Below, piece after piece: positions 35,824 to 48,583 of a stretch of 64,000 bases of DNA. Both the position numbers and the translations under genes were made by a program. Origin of the DNA: Anarhynchus alexandrinus (lineage: Eukaryota; Chordata; Aves; Charadriiformes; Charadriidae). The notes below the pieces were generated by a model. The model was given only the letters and a program-made list of their open reading frames with translations. It did not search any database and had not been told where the DNA came from. The DNA is taken from the NCBI GenBank assembly GCA_008711295.1, contig VUYV01000088.1, forward strand, positions 1,516,096 to 1,580,095, given 5' to 3'. Each line of letters opens with the position of its first letter. The stretch's first letter is position 1.

Positions 35824-38800
35824 AATTTGTTGTAGAATTAAGAAGACTATTTTCCTCATAGTTATACAGTTACAAAATTGTATTTTAAAAGGGCAGGACC
35901 AAGATAGTGTCTTACTTTCCACTAACGCATGGTTGGAAGTCCTTGTAAAACATCATATCTGAATTTCCTGATTTGGACATGTCTAGAGTGAAGAAAATTA
36001 CTTTTTTTTAATTTTATCTTTTTTGTAAGTAATTAATCTGTGCTGGTTTTTCTATCTAGATTTACACCTGAAATTCTTCCATAAGCAGCTTTGAAATTTC
36101 AGATTTTGACAAGAGTTCACATCTTTTTGTTGAAGACAAAATAATAATACTTGATATGGGTTAATGGGAGACCCAGGCCTGTACTCATGTATTTGTCTAT
36201 ATCTCAATAGAATGGAAATATTTGTATTTATATGTCCATTACATACACATTTACATTGTAAAATGATTATTGTTTAGTTTAAAAGAAAATATGTTTTCTG
36301 CAAGAGGAACACTCTAATACAATATTTGGTAAAATCCAAAGTGTCATCAAGAATATAAGAAGACAGGTACATGTTATGGACTGTAGCGCAGGAGAGCCAA
36401 CTGTAGTAGGTCTGCAAGCTTTTTTTCATGACTTCTTTTACTGATTATTAAAATTCAAAAAATTCCACCTACTTTAGAATCCTCTGCCTTCTTACCACAT
36501 GTGAATAATGTTCAGCCATACGTGAAAAATAAAAGAAGAAATTTAGGCATTTGAGAAAAGTTCATTAGTTCATAAGTTTTTCAGACTTTTTTGCTGGAAG
36601 GTAAATAGCAGCAAGTCATAACCTATGCCAGAACACCAGAAAAAGTTTTTTATGAGGTTACGGTATATAGGAAAGCAAAAACATAAAACTGAAAGAGATT
36701 CCCTGGGTAATCAAATCAGTCTCTTGCAATTGCCAGCATTTGTGTTTTATAATTGTGTTCATGAATTTACCCATTATTTTAACTTCACGTTGGTGGGCAG
36801 ATGCTGCCAAAAGACTGTGAATGGCCCTTTGCCCAGGAAGTTAAGGTTATTCTCACAGAGCTCTCGAGTACCAGGAAGGAGCTCTTCCTTACATCATGCA
36901 GCACTGCAGGCCAGTATTTAATCCATCTCCAATAGATCATATGTCTAACTCCGGAGCATAATGCAATTGTGGGTTTGGCAGTGACTTCAGAGTTCTGTGC
37001 AAGTGAGAGAGAAATGAAAAGAAGCTGAAGAGCCACTTTCTCAAACATCCTTCATTTTGTACAGGGCAAACTCTGTTACATTTGCTTTTTACCTGTTTCA
37101 CACAAATGAAACACAGTTTTGTTGGAAGAAGTGTTGGAAAATGCACAGAGAATTAACTTCTATGTAGACAGAAAAAAAAAACCAAAAAGGAACTTTAAGC
37201 CTTTAACTTTGGCTGTGTTATCAACAGTACAGCTCAATGTTCATGAAATGTTTCACTGTCTCAATGCAGATATAGCATGCAAAGTAATTAAGAGAAAAAG
37301 TTTTTTGTTTCCTTGGCCATAGATCAAATAATACTCCAATTCAAAAAGTGTCACGAATACTAACAGCTAATAATAATAATAATAAAAAAATGCTTAGAAT
37401 TCAAAGCCTTTTTTTGTTTTATTTTATTTATTTAATAAATAATTACTTAAAAGAAAAAACTTACTGTAATGCTCAGAGTTAATTTATGGCTGCTGCATGT
37501 GCACTTAAGGGTTCATATGGTATCAAGTCTACATTCCTCAACTCAAAAATCGACTGGAGGAGTTCTGAAGAAAATAACTATATTTGAGTTAAAGGTTATA
37601 ACACTGATTGCTTTTACATATAATGGCATATTTTTTCAGGCTGTTTAGCTGTACATCTTACAGATATAAGCATTCACCATATGAAACTTCAATTAGCAAT
37701 GATTTTCAAGATATAAAAAGGTGCCTATTATAATGGCATAGTGAGAATGTGTGGTATACGTTCATTTTAAGTGCTGTTAATTCAATTGCTTTATCTGATC
37801 CAAAGTCACTTAGATTATATTAAATTAGCCATCTGTTTGGCTTTCACCTTGGAATGTCTGCCAGATGCTGAGTTTGTTTATAGACAATTCATTTGCAGAC
37901 ACAGCCTTAACAACAGGCTTGCTTGTTGGGGACTATCCCTGGTGGAAGAGTTTACCTGGAAAGATGGAACCATGCACTCCAAGCAACCACTGCTTGTTCA
38001 AGAGGGGTAAAAATGTATTGAGTACTTTGTGTCCAGTACACTATTACAAAAATTATGTCCTCTTATTAATTTCTGTAATCTCTGTGACAAAGAGGCTTAA
38101 ATGATTCCACAAAGCTGCATCATTCTATATGGTGCCCATTTATACATTTTATGGTTTTCTTTTTAATTAAGGTCTGGCACTAAAATTAATATAGCATTTT
38201 GTTATCTACTGGGCATGGAAGCTTTTTACTAAGTCTCCAGATAGCTTTTAAAAGTCTATTAAAAAGCTGTATGTCATTCCACAGTTGTTACACATGGGAA
38301 AACAATTTCTTTAAGGGGAGGGTCAGCTTGCTTTCTCTCTCCCCTCCAAAATAACCCTTGTTCTTCATCACGAAAATGATACAAAGCTGCTCAGGAAGAC
38401 CCCAGAATTAGACAGAATTTAATCAAAGTGCTTTGATTGGGTATGTTCATCAGCTATTCAAAAGTAATCCCCCATGGAAAAGCAAATCTTAGTCACTTGT
38501 CCAAGTAAACAGGGTAGCATGCAATCACTGAGCAAAAATCAGAAGTGGTTTATGCTCACCTGGAGAGATGTTTGATTAAATAACAGTCTCAATTCAGCCT
38601 TTAGTTGTCAAAGATACCCAACAGATACTGACGTTGCTAGTACTAGACGTAGTGCTAGGTACTAATGGGTACTGTCAGCAGCAAAACTAAGAAATTGGCT
38701 TTCTTCAAGTAGCAATAAAAGGTTATTTGTATAATAAAAATAACAAATTTTTGTTGTATAGAAGAATTAAGTATGTTCACGTATACTAAACAGAACTTTT

Positions 38801-39424
38801 GGAAGAAATACAAGCATTCTTATTTAGTGGTTAACCCAATTGCTAAATGTTTAGAAGATTTCCTTTTCTTAGGGGAAATTTATACTATCTTTGTTTACTG
38901 CAGGTTTTTAAGCAGAGGCTTTTTATCCTCCTTTGAAACATCTGGTCCCGACCAATGTTAAAAACAAGATAATAAATGGGATGGGTTATGATCCATTTTG
39001 ATTTAGTATGGAAATTCCTATGATCTGACTAAATAAATACAGAACTTTGATCACTGAACCCTGACACTTATCCATTCCAAAAAGGTTTGATTTGTACTGG
39101 AATTTTGCAGACTACCACTTCCAAAGCTTTTGATTCAACATACTTTATGTAAACTAAATCAATGTATAAATGTATGGTATATACCTAATTGAATCAGCCA
39201 GCCACTCAGGTCACTTAGATTGATTAAAGAAAAAATATTTCTTAGATATTAAATGGCAGATTGCCAAGAGCAACATAACTGACAAAGGGAAAATTCTACC
39301 TGCGCAGGACATGGTTTATCTGAATCTGCACTGGCCATGCCACGAAAAATTCTTTTCAAGCTGAGTAAGAATCCTGTTTTGTGCATGGGTTAATCTTCAA
39401 TCTCACAGTACCTTTTCAAAAGAG
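35824..39424. other. Unannotated sequence
   Basis: About 3.6 kb, AT-rich. A (TAA)n tract lies near 37367-37385. No gene or named transposon recognised. Confidence 0.45.
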
Positions 39425-39533
39425 CAATCCAAATACTCATTTTATACACATTCCTCAGTGGGTTCCCCATNACAATCCAAATACTCATTTTATGTGTATA
39501 TTATTTATACACATTCCTCAGTGGGTTCCCCAT
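39425..39533. repeat. Near-duplicate segments flanking a single N (assembly join)
   Basis: The 46-bp segment 39425-39470 ('caatccaaatactca' to 'gtgggttccccat') is repeated at 39473-39533 after one N at 39471. The second copy carries 15 extra bases (a 'gtgtatattatttat' insertion). Apart from that the two copies look identical. This is best explained as two alleles or overlapping contig ends placed in tandem, not a biological duplication. Confidence 0.85.
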
Positions 39534-39652
39534 CTAAACAGCATTTTGTAATGTCTCTGGTAAAGGGTAATTCACAGCACATATTTCCATTAACCTCTTA
39601 TACTCTTTATGAGACACGAAAAGGAGTGTCAGTTTCTATGCTGATATGAATT

Positions 39653-40039
39653 TCATAGAATCACAGAACCATCTAGGTTGGAAGGGACCTTTAAGATCGT
39701 TGAGTCCAGCCATTTACCTAGCACTGCAAAGTCCACCACTAAACGATGTCCCTCAGCACCACATCTACACATCTTCAAAATACCCTTAGGGGTAGTGAAT
39801 CCACCACTTCCCTGGGCAGCCTGCTCCAATGTTTGATAACCCTTTCAGTGAAGAAAGTTTTCCTAATATCCATCCTAAACCTCCCCTGGTGCAACTTGAG
39901 TCCATTTCCTCTTGTCCTATCACTTCCTACTTGGGAGAAGAGATTGACCCCCACCTCACTACAACCACCTTTCAGGTAGTTGTAGAGAGCAATAAGGTCT
40001 CGCCTCAGCCTCCTTTTCTCCAGACTAAACAACCCCTTT
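39653..40039 (-). mobile_element. CR1 LINE 3' end, reversed
   Basis: Reversed tail 'ttcatagaatcacagaacc', then 'ttggaagggacctttaag', 'gtccctcagcaccacatc', 'ccacttccctgggcagcc' and 'cctccttttctccagac'. It is collinear with 35146-35540 and of the same subfamily. The minus-strand frame 40062-39775 keeps the C-terminal ORF2 reading ('[20 protein letters not shown]') almost intact for 95 codons. Confidence 0.95.
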
Positions 40040-41164
40040 GGGTCCTTTGGATCTTCATCCATTGACTGACAACTTCAAGAGCAGAGCAAACCAATGACAT
40101 GGCAAAAAGAATGGGTGACATGAATGGATTAAACAAATGGGAGGGTGGTTTTACTACCAGAATATTTAAGGAAACTGGGCTGGGCAAAGGAACAGAAATC
40201 AAGGTCAGAAAATGGGAAATAATTTTTCTGAAGATGTAAGCAAATAAGGGCTTGAGCAAGAGGTCTGGTACTCTAAGAAGTGATTAAGGATCAATTCTGG
40301 AGATATTAGAAAGAAAACTAGAATGAACTGGAGAAGTTTTGAAATAATGATCAAGGTAAAGGCAATACTAAAACATGATCAGAGTATGAGGAAGTGCTTA
40401 CAAAGAGTGCTTCTGCCTGAAATGTTTCACACTAATGTCTTTTTTTCACCTTTGGAAGCTCTTATAAAATCATGAAATGATTGATTAAGAAATAGATTTT
40501 ATACTTAAGCGGTGGAATAATGAAAAAATAATTCCTACTAGAAACAGTAGGAATTTCCAATTAATTGCAATTTTTTAATTGGAACTCATTTTATTTTCAG
40601 AAAATGTAAGTTTCTGTTAATTTTAAAAATGGAAAAAGAGAATTTATATGCTGTCTAGAGCAACTAAGCAGTGATTTGGAAGACATAAGTTTATGTAAGA
40701 CAAATCAGGGATTAGAGTACCCGTCTTTTCCATTTTAGTACATTGTTCCAATGTTCAGGCTATTAACTATTATAAATAACTTCTTTTCAGATCTGCCTTC
40801 AAAGTAAAACTCAACAAGTCTCTTCCTAGTACCAAGACAGAATAAAGTAAAATAAACTAAAAAAATGCCAGAATTTTTTTTAAAAAAGAGTCCTTGTTTT
40901 AAAAGTAAAGCTAGGCATAATGATATTTTGTGTTATGTGAGTATATGAGAGATAAAATAAGTTCTACAGGTCATGAGGATGAGATGTGAATCACCAGGAA
41001 AGGGGATCCAACCCAGTAACTACAAATCTCATAGAAAGATCATCATAATCTGTAGACAGTTCTTCGGACAAAAGTTTAAGAAAAAGCTGTATCTACATAG
41101 TACAAAACACCAGTATTTATAATGAAGTACAGGTGAAATAGAGAACAACCAGAAGTAATTCACA
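40040..41164. other. Unannotated sequence
   Basis: AT-rich, no gene or named repeat recognised. Confidence 0.45.
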
Positions 41165-41262
41165 GACACACATACATATACATTTATATATGTAATATAT
41201 ATTAAATGAATATTATATATTTATGCATATTATATATATGCATTATACATATCTACAAAATG
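41165..41262. repeat. AT-rich alternating, palindromic tract
   Basis: A CA/TA-rich lead passes into TATAT stretches with several short inverted repeats ('tatatatgtaatatatatt', 'tgcatattatatatatgca'). It could extrude as a hairpin and is probably length-variable. Confidence 0.8.
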
Positions 41263-41379
41263 CAAGCATAGGAAAATAAAAGAGCAGGATCCAGGCTGGT
41301 TTTGGACTATATAAATATGCCTGTGTTATCACATGAAGTTTATCCTTCAAAATCCCGGCCTAGATCAACCAACCTCTTT

Positions 41380-41605
41380 TCCTCTTCAAGTCCTTGATTA
41401 AAACTCCCTTCTTTATGAGCATTCCTACCCTGATCTGCTCACCAACTTTATCTATACTCTTTGAAAAGTGTTATCTAGCATAAACCTAAATAGATTCTAT
41501 AAAACTGAGAATGCTCAGTTGTAATATTTTCAGTGCATATACTCTGTCTTTCATGTTTGTAAAGTATCTGGCACACATATGGCATGCTATAAATGCATTA
41601 ATTTA
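41380..41605 (+). mobile_element. Probable L2-like LINE 3' fossil
   Basis: The order of segments fits an old L2 3' end: 'tcaagtccttgattaaaactcc', 'gagcattcctaccctgatc', and finally 'tttgtaaagtatctggcac' with 'atgctataaatgcattaa'. Diverged, so the identification rests on segment order rather than identity. Confidence 0.6.
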
Positions 41606-44600
41606 GTTTGAATTAAATTAAATTCATCCACAATTTGATATTGCAGGTCGATGTGTTGGCTTCTGTTACTGTAAATGTAGTTCTGTTTTCAGAGAAATAT
41701 CGTGCATGTAACTTCTTTCCATAATAAATTTCTTCATAAGCCAACTGGCAGGAAAAAAGTGAATAGAGGGAAATGCAAAGAAAAAGCAAGCACCAAAAGG
41801 GAGTAGAAAGCAAGCAAAGATAAGAGTGTATAAAATACTGTCAGGAAAAAGGATGGGTTATAAGGGAACAGGCCAGAGGAAAAAGTGAGATGGTAAAGAG
41901 TGGGCCAAAGAGATGAAATATGGATATAGAATAAGAGATACATAAACAGAAAACAGAGAAACTGGCAGTTAAATCAACACAGGAACCATGGAAACAAAGT
42001 AGAAAAAATGTGTGAAAAACTAATATGGTGAGGCAGGACAGTTAAATCTTGTCTGAGGGTGGAACAGTATTCCAGTATTGGTTTTCTTGCTAGGACTGCC
42101 CTTGGGTTAAAAAATACGCCTCTCCCTCCCTGCCGTAGTCATGTGGTCAAAAACCTTAATACAAATCCCGACTGACAGAAGAGCTCTGTTTTCTTCCTAT
42201 GCTGGTGATATACTATGGGTATAAGTCATGCCTTCACTGCATGCTTAAATCTTGACTGCTCTTTCTCCTTTTTAGGAACTAAAAATACTATGGACTTCTG
42301 CGGATCTCTGCAAGTGAAGAGTCTGGCTAAAACATACTAAGAATGACAGTAAAAACACAATGCCTGTAAAGGTCCCCGTACATAGATGAACTCAAAAACT
42401 TCAACACAAAATAGCCATCCCTTAGCTCTCACCTCACTTTGAAGATGGTTTAAATTGCTGAGCATCTGCTGCTTAAATTATAGTTTGTTTTTACACATGG
42501 ATTTTGCTTCTCAGCTTGCCCAAGCCTAGGCATCAGCTACTCAAGACTTTACAACAGACAGAATCCAGAAGATGAACTTTAATATGTTTATCTCACCTGA
42601 TGGGTCCAATCTGCTAGCTGGCTATTTTGAAATCACACTCAGCATACAGGGAAATTTATCTCAAAAAAACCCGGTTACAGTGATTTCCTCCAAAATACAT
42701 TAGAAACAGAAGGTTTCTACCCAGTTGTTGGGTTGGTCTGTTTGTTTTTTTTTACCATTACACTTATAGGCAGAGCATAAACCATGAAGTCGGAAGCCTG
42801 GATTTAATGTATTTCCCAAAGTGAACGTATTTAAAACTGTCTCCCAATATCTCAAAGGCTGCCCTGACTTCAAGGCTATAGGTTAACTGTGACACAGGTC
42901 ACAGCCCAATTCTCCTGACATGACTGCTGCAGTATTGGACCAAGCAATGAAGATGACAAGAGCTGGAAGATGAATGGTGCCCTTGACTGATAGTTCTGGC
43001 ATGTGGGTAGGAATAGGAAATAACAGGTTTCAAGCTTTCTTCCTGAGCCATTTCTGTGTGTTTTAATGTCAGTGTCATTGAATGCAAAATGTATAAATAA
43101 TAATACGAACAAGCTCAGGAATCATTCTTCAGCCACCTTTCCAAATGTGTTGACCTCCAGACCAGAAGAAAAGAGGGAGCCCCACCTGCTGCTCTCAGGA
43201 GCATGTGGATTGAGAGATCTACCTTTATTATTTCTGGATGAGGACGAACGCCCTGCAGTTTAGGATGCCAAATCCTCAGCTTTGAAGAAGTATGGAAAAA
43301 GTAATATCAAATGCATCCTTAGTGATCAGAATTTGTTAGCACACACAGTAGTGGCTGATGTATTTAACTAAATATTAGTGCAGCTCACTGGATATGACAT
43401 GCAGTTTGTTACAAGGTGGTGGTGGGATCTCCTGCACTGCAGACACTTGCTTCCTCTGTGGAAGCCAATGGGATTGTCAGGCTAAGTATCAAGCAGAACT
43501 GAGCCTAAGGGAAATGTTTTATTTGAGAAAACTGTAATCATTAGTGACAAAATGGAATATGAGCGTGTCTTACTGCTGTCTATTTAAAGCCTTAGATTAA
43601 AAGTAAGGCAATTTCTCAATGCCTTAGGACTAATGCCTAGGAATAGTGTATTTAGAAATGTAATACAGAATAAAAAGTTAGTGTTGACTAAAACACATTA
43701 CCATCTGCTTCTTTGTTTCATTCCACTAGAGATTAATTGAGTTGATCTGAGTTAGCAGATACTCTCAATGAAATTACATAGTGTGTTGATGAGGATTTCA
43801 ATTCAGCTACTGATTAACTTGTTAGAATACCCAGGTGAGGCGATAATTGTTCCAGAAATCTGAATACAAAGTTTTAAAACCAAATTCCAGCTTGTTGTTG
43901 AAGGTTGTGCTGACTTAAGGATTTTTTCTCATTTGTGTCATTATCAACCACACTTTAAAGAATTAAGCCCTATGTATGTACGTATCATGTGAGTTTATGT
44001 GTACATAACATATGTTTGTATCTCTATGTGTGTTTAGGTGTATGTAGATACATATATATTTATTCAGACGTATGTGAAAGTCCTAACCATTGCTATGGCA
44101 TGACTTTCAGATGTGTCTGAACAGTAGATTTTTCAAATTATTATGACAAGCGATGTCCATATTGATTAATATATTGCCTAATTCCCTAAATCTGCTTCTG
44201 GAATCCCACCTATGTATATTTGGCTACTTCAGTATATTTAAAAATCTTGCCTTGAGTCTCTTTTTAAAATGGGGCTTAGGTCCCAAGTAATTAACCTGAA
44301 AAACGTATATTTGAATGAGCATGTCATGAAATTATTGAAATTGCTGAATTAAATGGATGACAGACAAGAGAAATCAAGGAAATTACTATACAGCCAGTGT
44401 ACAGCCACAGGCTCTGTGTCGTCAAAGTGATGTAATTTTATCCCTTGCATAGCATCATCAATGTCGATGCTAATATTTCTAAATGAGTAGCAATTATGCT
44501 GGCTGCATTGACTTCAGCAGGGCTCCAGTTGGGTGGAAGGTTACACCCACACCCAATTGCAAGTTTGAAAGGAATGTTTGGAATAGATTAGTTCTCCTTT

Positions 44601-45483
44601 TGAAATACATCTTTGTTTCTAAAACAATATTAAAATTCTCATCCAAAAAGGTAGATAATTACAAGTGGAAACATAGAGTAGCATAAGCACTGAGGTAGCA
44701 TAAATCATTCCAAATCCATGTTTGGGTGAAATAAAAACATGAGAGTTATACACATTTCAGGAATGAAAGCAAATTCTGGTTCTAAAGCATGACCAAAAAA
44801 AGGTACCCACTGTTTTGTTCATTATTTTATTGAACTCACGGTAATTCTGTTTCATAACTTTATGTTTCACATAATACAATTATACACACCTGAGCCTTGA
44901 CATCTGAGTTCCATAAGTATTTTTACATCTCCAGAGGAAAACCTTTTGTGAATTTACAAGCAATTCCATCAGCAGTGGTCCCGATGAAGTACACCTAATC
45001 ATACAATAGGCAAAAAAATTGTTTTCCTTAATAACAATGCCTCATTATTCTATTTAAACACATCAGCACTTATGCTAAAACATTGAATATGAAATGCACT
45101 CTGCTATTTAAGACCAAGTATTTTTCTGTTTTTTCTCCTTTTTTTTTTACCCTCAGTACTTCAAGTCAAGCTGTGAGGAAAATCTCTTATGCCTGCTATG
45201 CAATTTTATCTTAATCCAGGGAAGTGGGAATCTAGCAAATGAAAAATAATCCAAGAGTTAATGCGGAACAAAATATCTAGGCAAAATTTCGACAGCGCAG
45301 AATTCTTAGTGCACAGAAAGCCTGAAGGAGTATTCTGTCCCTTTTAGTTGAAAAGCGATTATAAAGATGATCAACCAAATCTTTCATTTCTTTATTATTG
45401 ATATTAGTATTGCTTTTTAATTTGACTGTGAAGCAATTTCTGTACATTTATGAAGAAAATGCAAGCAAATATTATGGACTTCA
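41606..45483. other. Unannotated sequence with TG/TA-rich tract
   Basis: About 3.9 kb. A TATG/TGTA-rich tract lies at about 43973-44062. A pyrimidine tract ending in AG at about 42276 looks like a splice acceptor, but no coding exon follows. No gene or named transposon is recognised. Confidence 0.4.
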
Positions 45484-45655
45484 GGTTGCCCAGAGAGGTA
45501 GTTGAGGCCCCATCCCAGGAGGTGTTCAAGGCCAGGCTGGACGTGGCCTTGGGCAACCTGGTCTTGTGGGAGGTGTCCCTGCCTATGGCAGGGGGGTTGG
45601 AACTCGATGACCTTCAAGGTCCTTTCCAACCTAAACCATTCTATGATTCTATGAC
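45484..45655 (+). mobile_element. CR1 LINE 3' end, sense
   Basis: Starts at 'ggttgcccagagaggtag', continues through 'ttcaaggccaggctgg', 'ggcaggggggttggaac' and 'aaggtcctttccaacc', and ends with CCATTCTATGATTCTATGAC. About 172 bp survive. Closely similar to the reversed copy at 16542-16675. Confidence 0.94.
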
Positions 45656-45690
45656 TTGCTTTTTCATATATGCTCCATATTTTCTGCACC

Positions 45691-45880
45691 AAAAGGGCTG
45701 TTGAGCATTGGAACAGGCTGCCCAGGGAAGTGGTGGAATCACCATTCCTGGAGGTGTTTAAAAGATGTGTAGATGTGGTCTTTCAGGACATAGTTTAGAG
45801 GCGGACTTGACACTGCTAAGTTAATGGTTGGACTCGATCTTAAGGTTCTTTTCCAACCTAAATAATTCTGTGATTCTATG
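45691..45880 (+). mobile_element. CR1 LINE 3' end, sense, second subfamily
   Basis: Starts at 'ctgttgagcattggaacagg', then 'ggaggtgtttaaaagatgtg', 'ggttggactcgatcttaagg', and ends with AATTCTGTGATTCTATGG. It differs from the neighbour 35 bp upstream and resembles the 35146/39653 type. So it is an independent insertion, not a local duplication. Confidence 0.92.
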
Positions 45881-46790
45881 GCAAGCAAGTTTTTGAGAAA
45901 AGCTTATTCATAGTATTTTTTTCTTAGAAAAAATAAAAAAGTGGCAGCTATTAAGGCTAATTGTATGTAATGTGTAAAACAGGTTAGCTAACATTAAGCT
46001 TGTTGAAAAAAATGGGAAAAGTGAATGAAAACTGATGTTTTCTTTCTTGGTTTGCTGCAGGGAAGTAAATGGAGTGTTTGGCTAGATTTTTCTATTTTAT
46101 TTTAATTAAAGGAGAAGGGATAGATTAAAGAAAAGGGACAGACAGTTGTTACGGCAATTATTACCTTGACGTGGGAGGAGTCAACATAGAAGTCACGTAA
46201 ATTACAGAAAATAAAAATGAATAAAATACACTAACATAACAATGCCAATTTTTATTCAATCAGGTTTTGATTGACAGGTACATGAGGACTGAGGTCCTTT
46301 TATTACATGGCATTTCCTGACACTGTCTCACCAAGATAATTTTTGTCTGTCAGAAGTGAATACTCAACACAAGTCTATAAGCAAGTGTTACTTGCAGGCT
46401 CTGATGGCAGCTGGTAGCCAGAACTTGGATTCAGTTTTCAGCAAGTATGGCATGCTGTCACCATTTTCTGAAAATGACGGAACATCCCAAAGCAGAGATA
46501 CTGCAAAAGGGTCAATGTGGGGTTTTAATGTTTCATAATTCATTGGTATGAATGATTCCTCCTTCCTCTCTTTTTTTTTTAAATGTACAAGTCTAAATTG
46601 AGACCCCAAACCATGTGTTTTTCTTTCTCTTTAGTAAGCACTAATAAGCGGTTAAAGGCAGTCTTAGAAGTCTTTTGTTCCTAAGTAAACCGTAGCGATG
46701 CCAATAAGTAAAGTTTTCACTTCTGACATTGTCCTGCCAAAGAAAGAGGCGCAGATTATTACTGTAGATCCTGATGACTCCCAAGGGGAA
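45881..46790. other. Unannotated sequence
   Basis: AT-rich, no gene or repeat recognised. Confidence 0.45.
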
Positions 46791-46970
46791 TTACAGAATC
46801 AGTCGTTTGGAAGTCACCAGCCCTGTAGTCCGAGAACCTAACCCCTAGTCCAAGCTCCACCTCAAAGCAGGGTCAACACTGAATTAAGGTTATGCTACTT
46901 AGGATTTTGTCCAGTCAGGCCTTGCAAACCTCTAAGAGAATTTACAGCTTCTCTATGAGACCTCTCCAAT
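46791..46970 (-). mobile_element. Old CR1 LINE 3' fragment, reversed
   Basis: Diverged antisense CR1 of another subfamily: 'ttacagaatcagtcgtttgg' (eroded tail), 'agtccaagctccacctc', 'aaagcagggtcaacactg', 'ttgtccagtcaggccttgc' and 'aaacctctaag'. The segment order matches CR1 3' ends, but many substitutions make it older than most copies here. Confidence 0.68.
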
Positions 46971-47849
46971 ACTAAATTATGCGCAGAGTGGAAATGTGCA
47001 GATCTGAATTCAAGAACAGCTGGTGGGACTGATACAAACACAACTTTTGTTCAGAAGGTGCTCGTTCTACTTGGCAGATGTTTTCTGAAACAAGCAGAGG
47101 TCCACAGAATTTCCATGGATTACAGACTTGATCCTTGAAAAACTCTGATTCCAAAGTCCTGAATAGGGTCTTAGTTTTGTGGACTTCACAGTATTGAAAG
47201 TATCAGCCCTGCCACAGCTTCAAGGTTGCTTGGTGTGAAACTAGATCTGAGAAAACGGGAAGTGGCATCAACTCACTGGACTCATGGTTGGAATTGTGGA
47301 AGTGAGGTAGCTCAGCTCTGATCCTGGGCAGGATGGATAGTTTCGATGAAATCTGTGTGGTCTTCCACAGCGGCTCAGTTTCTGTAACTGACCTTCACTT
47401 TTGAAAACTGTCAGCACTCCATGTCTCATTGGTAATCTGATACTTGTGAGCTTCCCCCAAAGCGAAAGCCATAAAAGGTCATTTAAAAATAAATAAATCA
47501 TGTCAAAAGGGAACAGTTTCAGATGGTGAATGAGGCATTCCTATTAAAAATGAGCAAAATGTGCAATCATGCCTAGCTTATTTTTGAGAGGCTTGTGCTC
47601 GCCTCTCTTGATGGCTGTAAGGCATAATGGTAAAACATTGACACTTACAAACCAATTCCTGTGCTTCGATTTCATTCCTAAAGAGTCAATTTTGCTCAGG
47701 GCATGTTGAGATAAGAAGTAATGAAAGTGGTAGTAATTTAGTACATATTTCAATAAACTCTTCCCTCACGCTCGTCCAGACCTCACTGCTAAGATACGAC
47801 ATTGGAAGACTACAGTTATTGCAGAGATTTGCTTAGACTGTCGGATGAT
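46971..47849. other. Unannotated sequence
   Basis: No gene or named repeat seen. The last five bases (47845-47849, ATGAT) are the left target duplication of the LTR that follows. Confidence 0.5.
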
Positions 47850-48193
47850 TGTCCTGGTTTGAGGTAAAACAGAACCAATTTTGTTCAGTAACTTTGCTTC
47901 TTAGCTGGGCCTCTTCTAACTACTGAAATTAACAGCATATTGTGCAGACAATGTTCACTCTCTCATAGTGATAAGACCAATGTTTATAGCTGATGCCCAG
48001 GCATGGCGTGCAGAGAGGCTCTTGCTTATACTTATTGCTGTAACCCCCAAGGCCAACCAACTTTGTTGTTTGCCCCGTTGGAGGGTCAGAAACGGAAAAG
48101 CATAGTGGGGTCCCACCTGCAAGGAGGAGCGGACAGGACAGGTGACCCAAAACTGACCAACAGGGTATTCCATCCCATCTGCATCATGCTCAG

Positions 48194-48200
48194 TATAAAA
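48194..48200 (+). promoter_or_regulatory. TATA box of the solo LTR
   Basis: TATAAAA within 'cagtataaaagctg', at a position typical for the end of U3. Inferred; activity is unknown. Confidence 0.7.
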
Positions 48201-48437
48201 GCTGATGGATCAAAGGGTCAGGCCTCTTCCTTCAATGGCCGACGTCTGAGGAGGACTCTGTTCGTCTGCCTGTGATCCCGATCCTGAATCCAGATCCGGA
48301 ATCCAATTCCTGTCCATCACTGAGTCCAGCCTGGGACTGGCCCAGTGCCAGCTGGTGTCATGATTGTCATCTCGGGAGCTTGACACGGTTTTGTATATAT
48401 TTTTCATTATTTCTTTTTATTTTATTATTAATATTTC

Positions 48438-48443
48438 ATTAAA
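48438..48443 (+). promoter_or_regulatory. Polyadenylation signal of the solo LTR
   Basis: ATTAAA about 240 bp downstream of the TATA box, followed by T-rich sequence, as expected for the R region of an LTR. Confidence 0.6.
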
Positions 48444-48583
48444 GTAGTTTAGTTCCTTCTAAACTCATAAGTCTCTTTTTCCTCCTCTGCCTCTCTCTTT
48501 GAAGAGGGGTAGAGGGGAGCATCTGTCGGTCCCATCTGGGGTCCCCCAGGTCCCCAGTAGCCGATTTGGCCTAAACCACGACA

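Larger units (their letters stand above)
47850..48583 (+). mobile_element. Solo ERVL-like LTR with perfect 5-bp target duplication
   Basis: A 734-bp element starts TGTCCTGGTTT and ends AAACCACGACA, an 11-bp terminal inverted repeat with one mismatch. It is flanked on both sides by ATGAT (47845-47849 and 48584-48588). A TATA box (TATAAAA at 48194-48200) precedes an ATTAAA polyadenylation signal (48438-48443), which sets the orientation and the U3-R-U5 order. I recognise the family from memory as an avian ERVL-type LTR. No internal viral sequence lies on either side, so this is a solo LTR left by recombination between the two LTRs. It shares its terminal pattern with the LTR at 59906-61285. Confidence 0.93.

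Noticed and set aside
42255..42330. Pyrimidine tract plus AG resembling a splice acceptor
   Set aside because: No coding frame or good donor follows. Such tracts arise often by chance, and an lncRNA exon cannot be supported from sequence alone.
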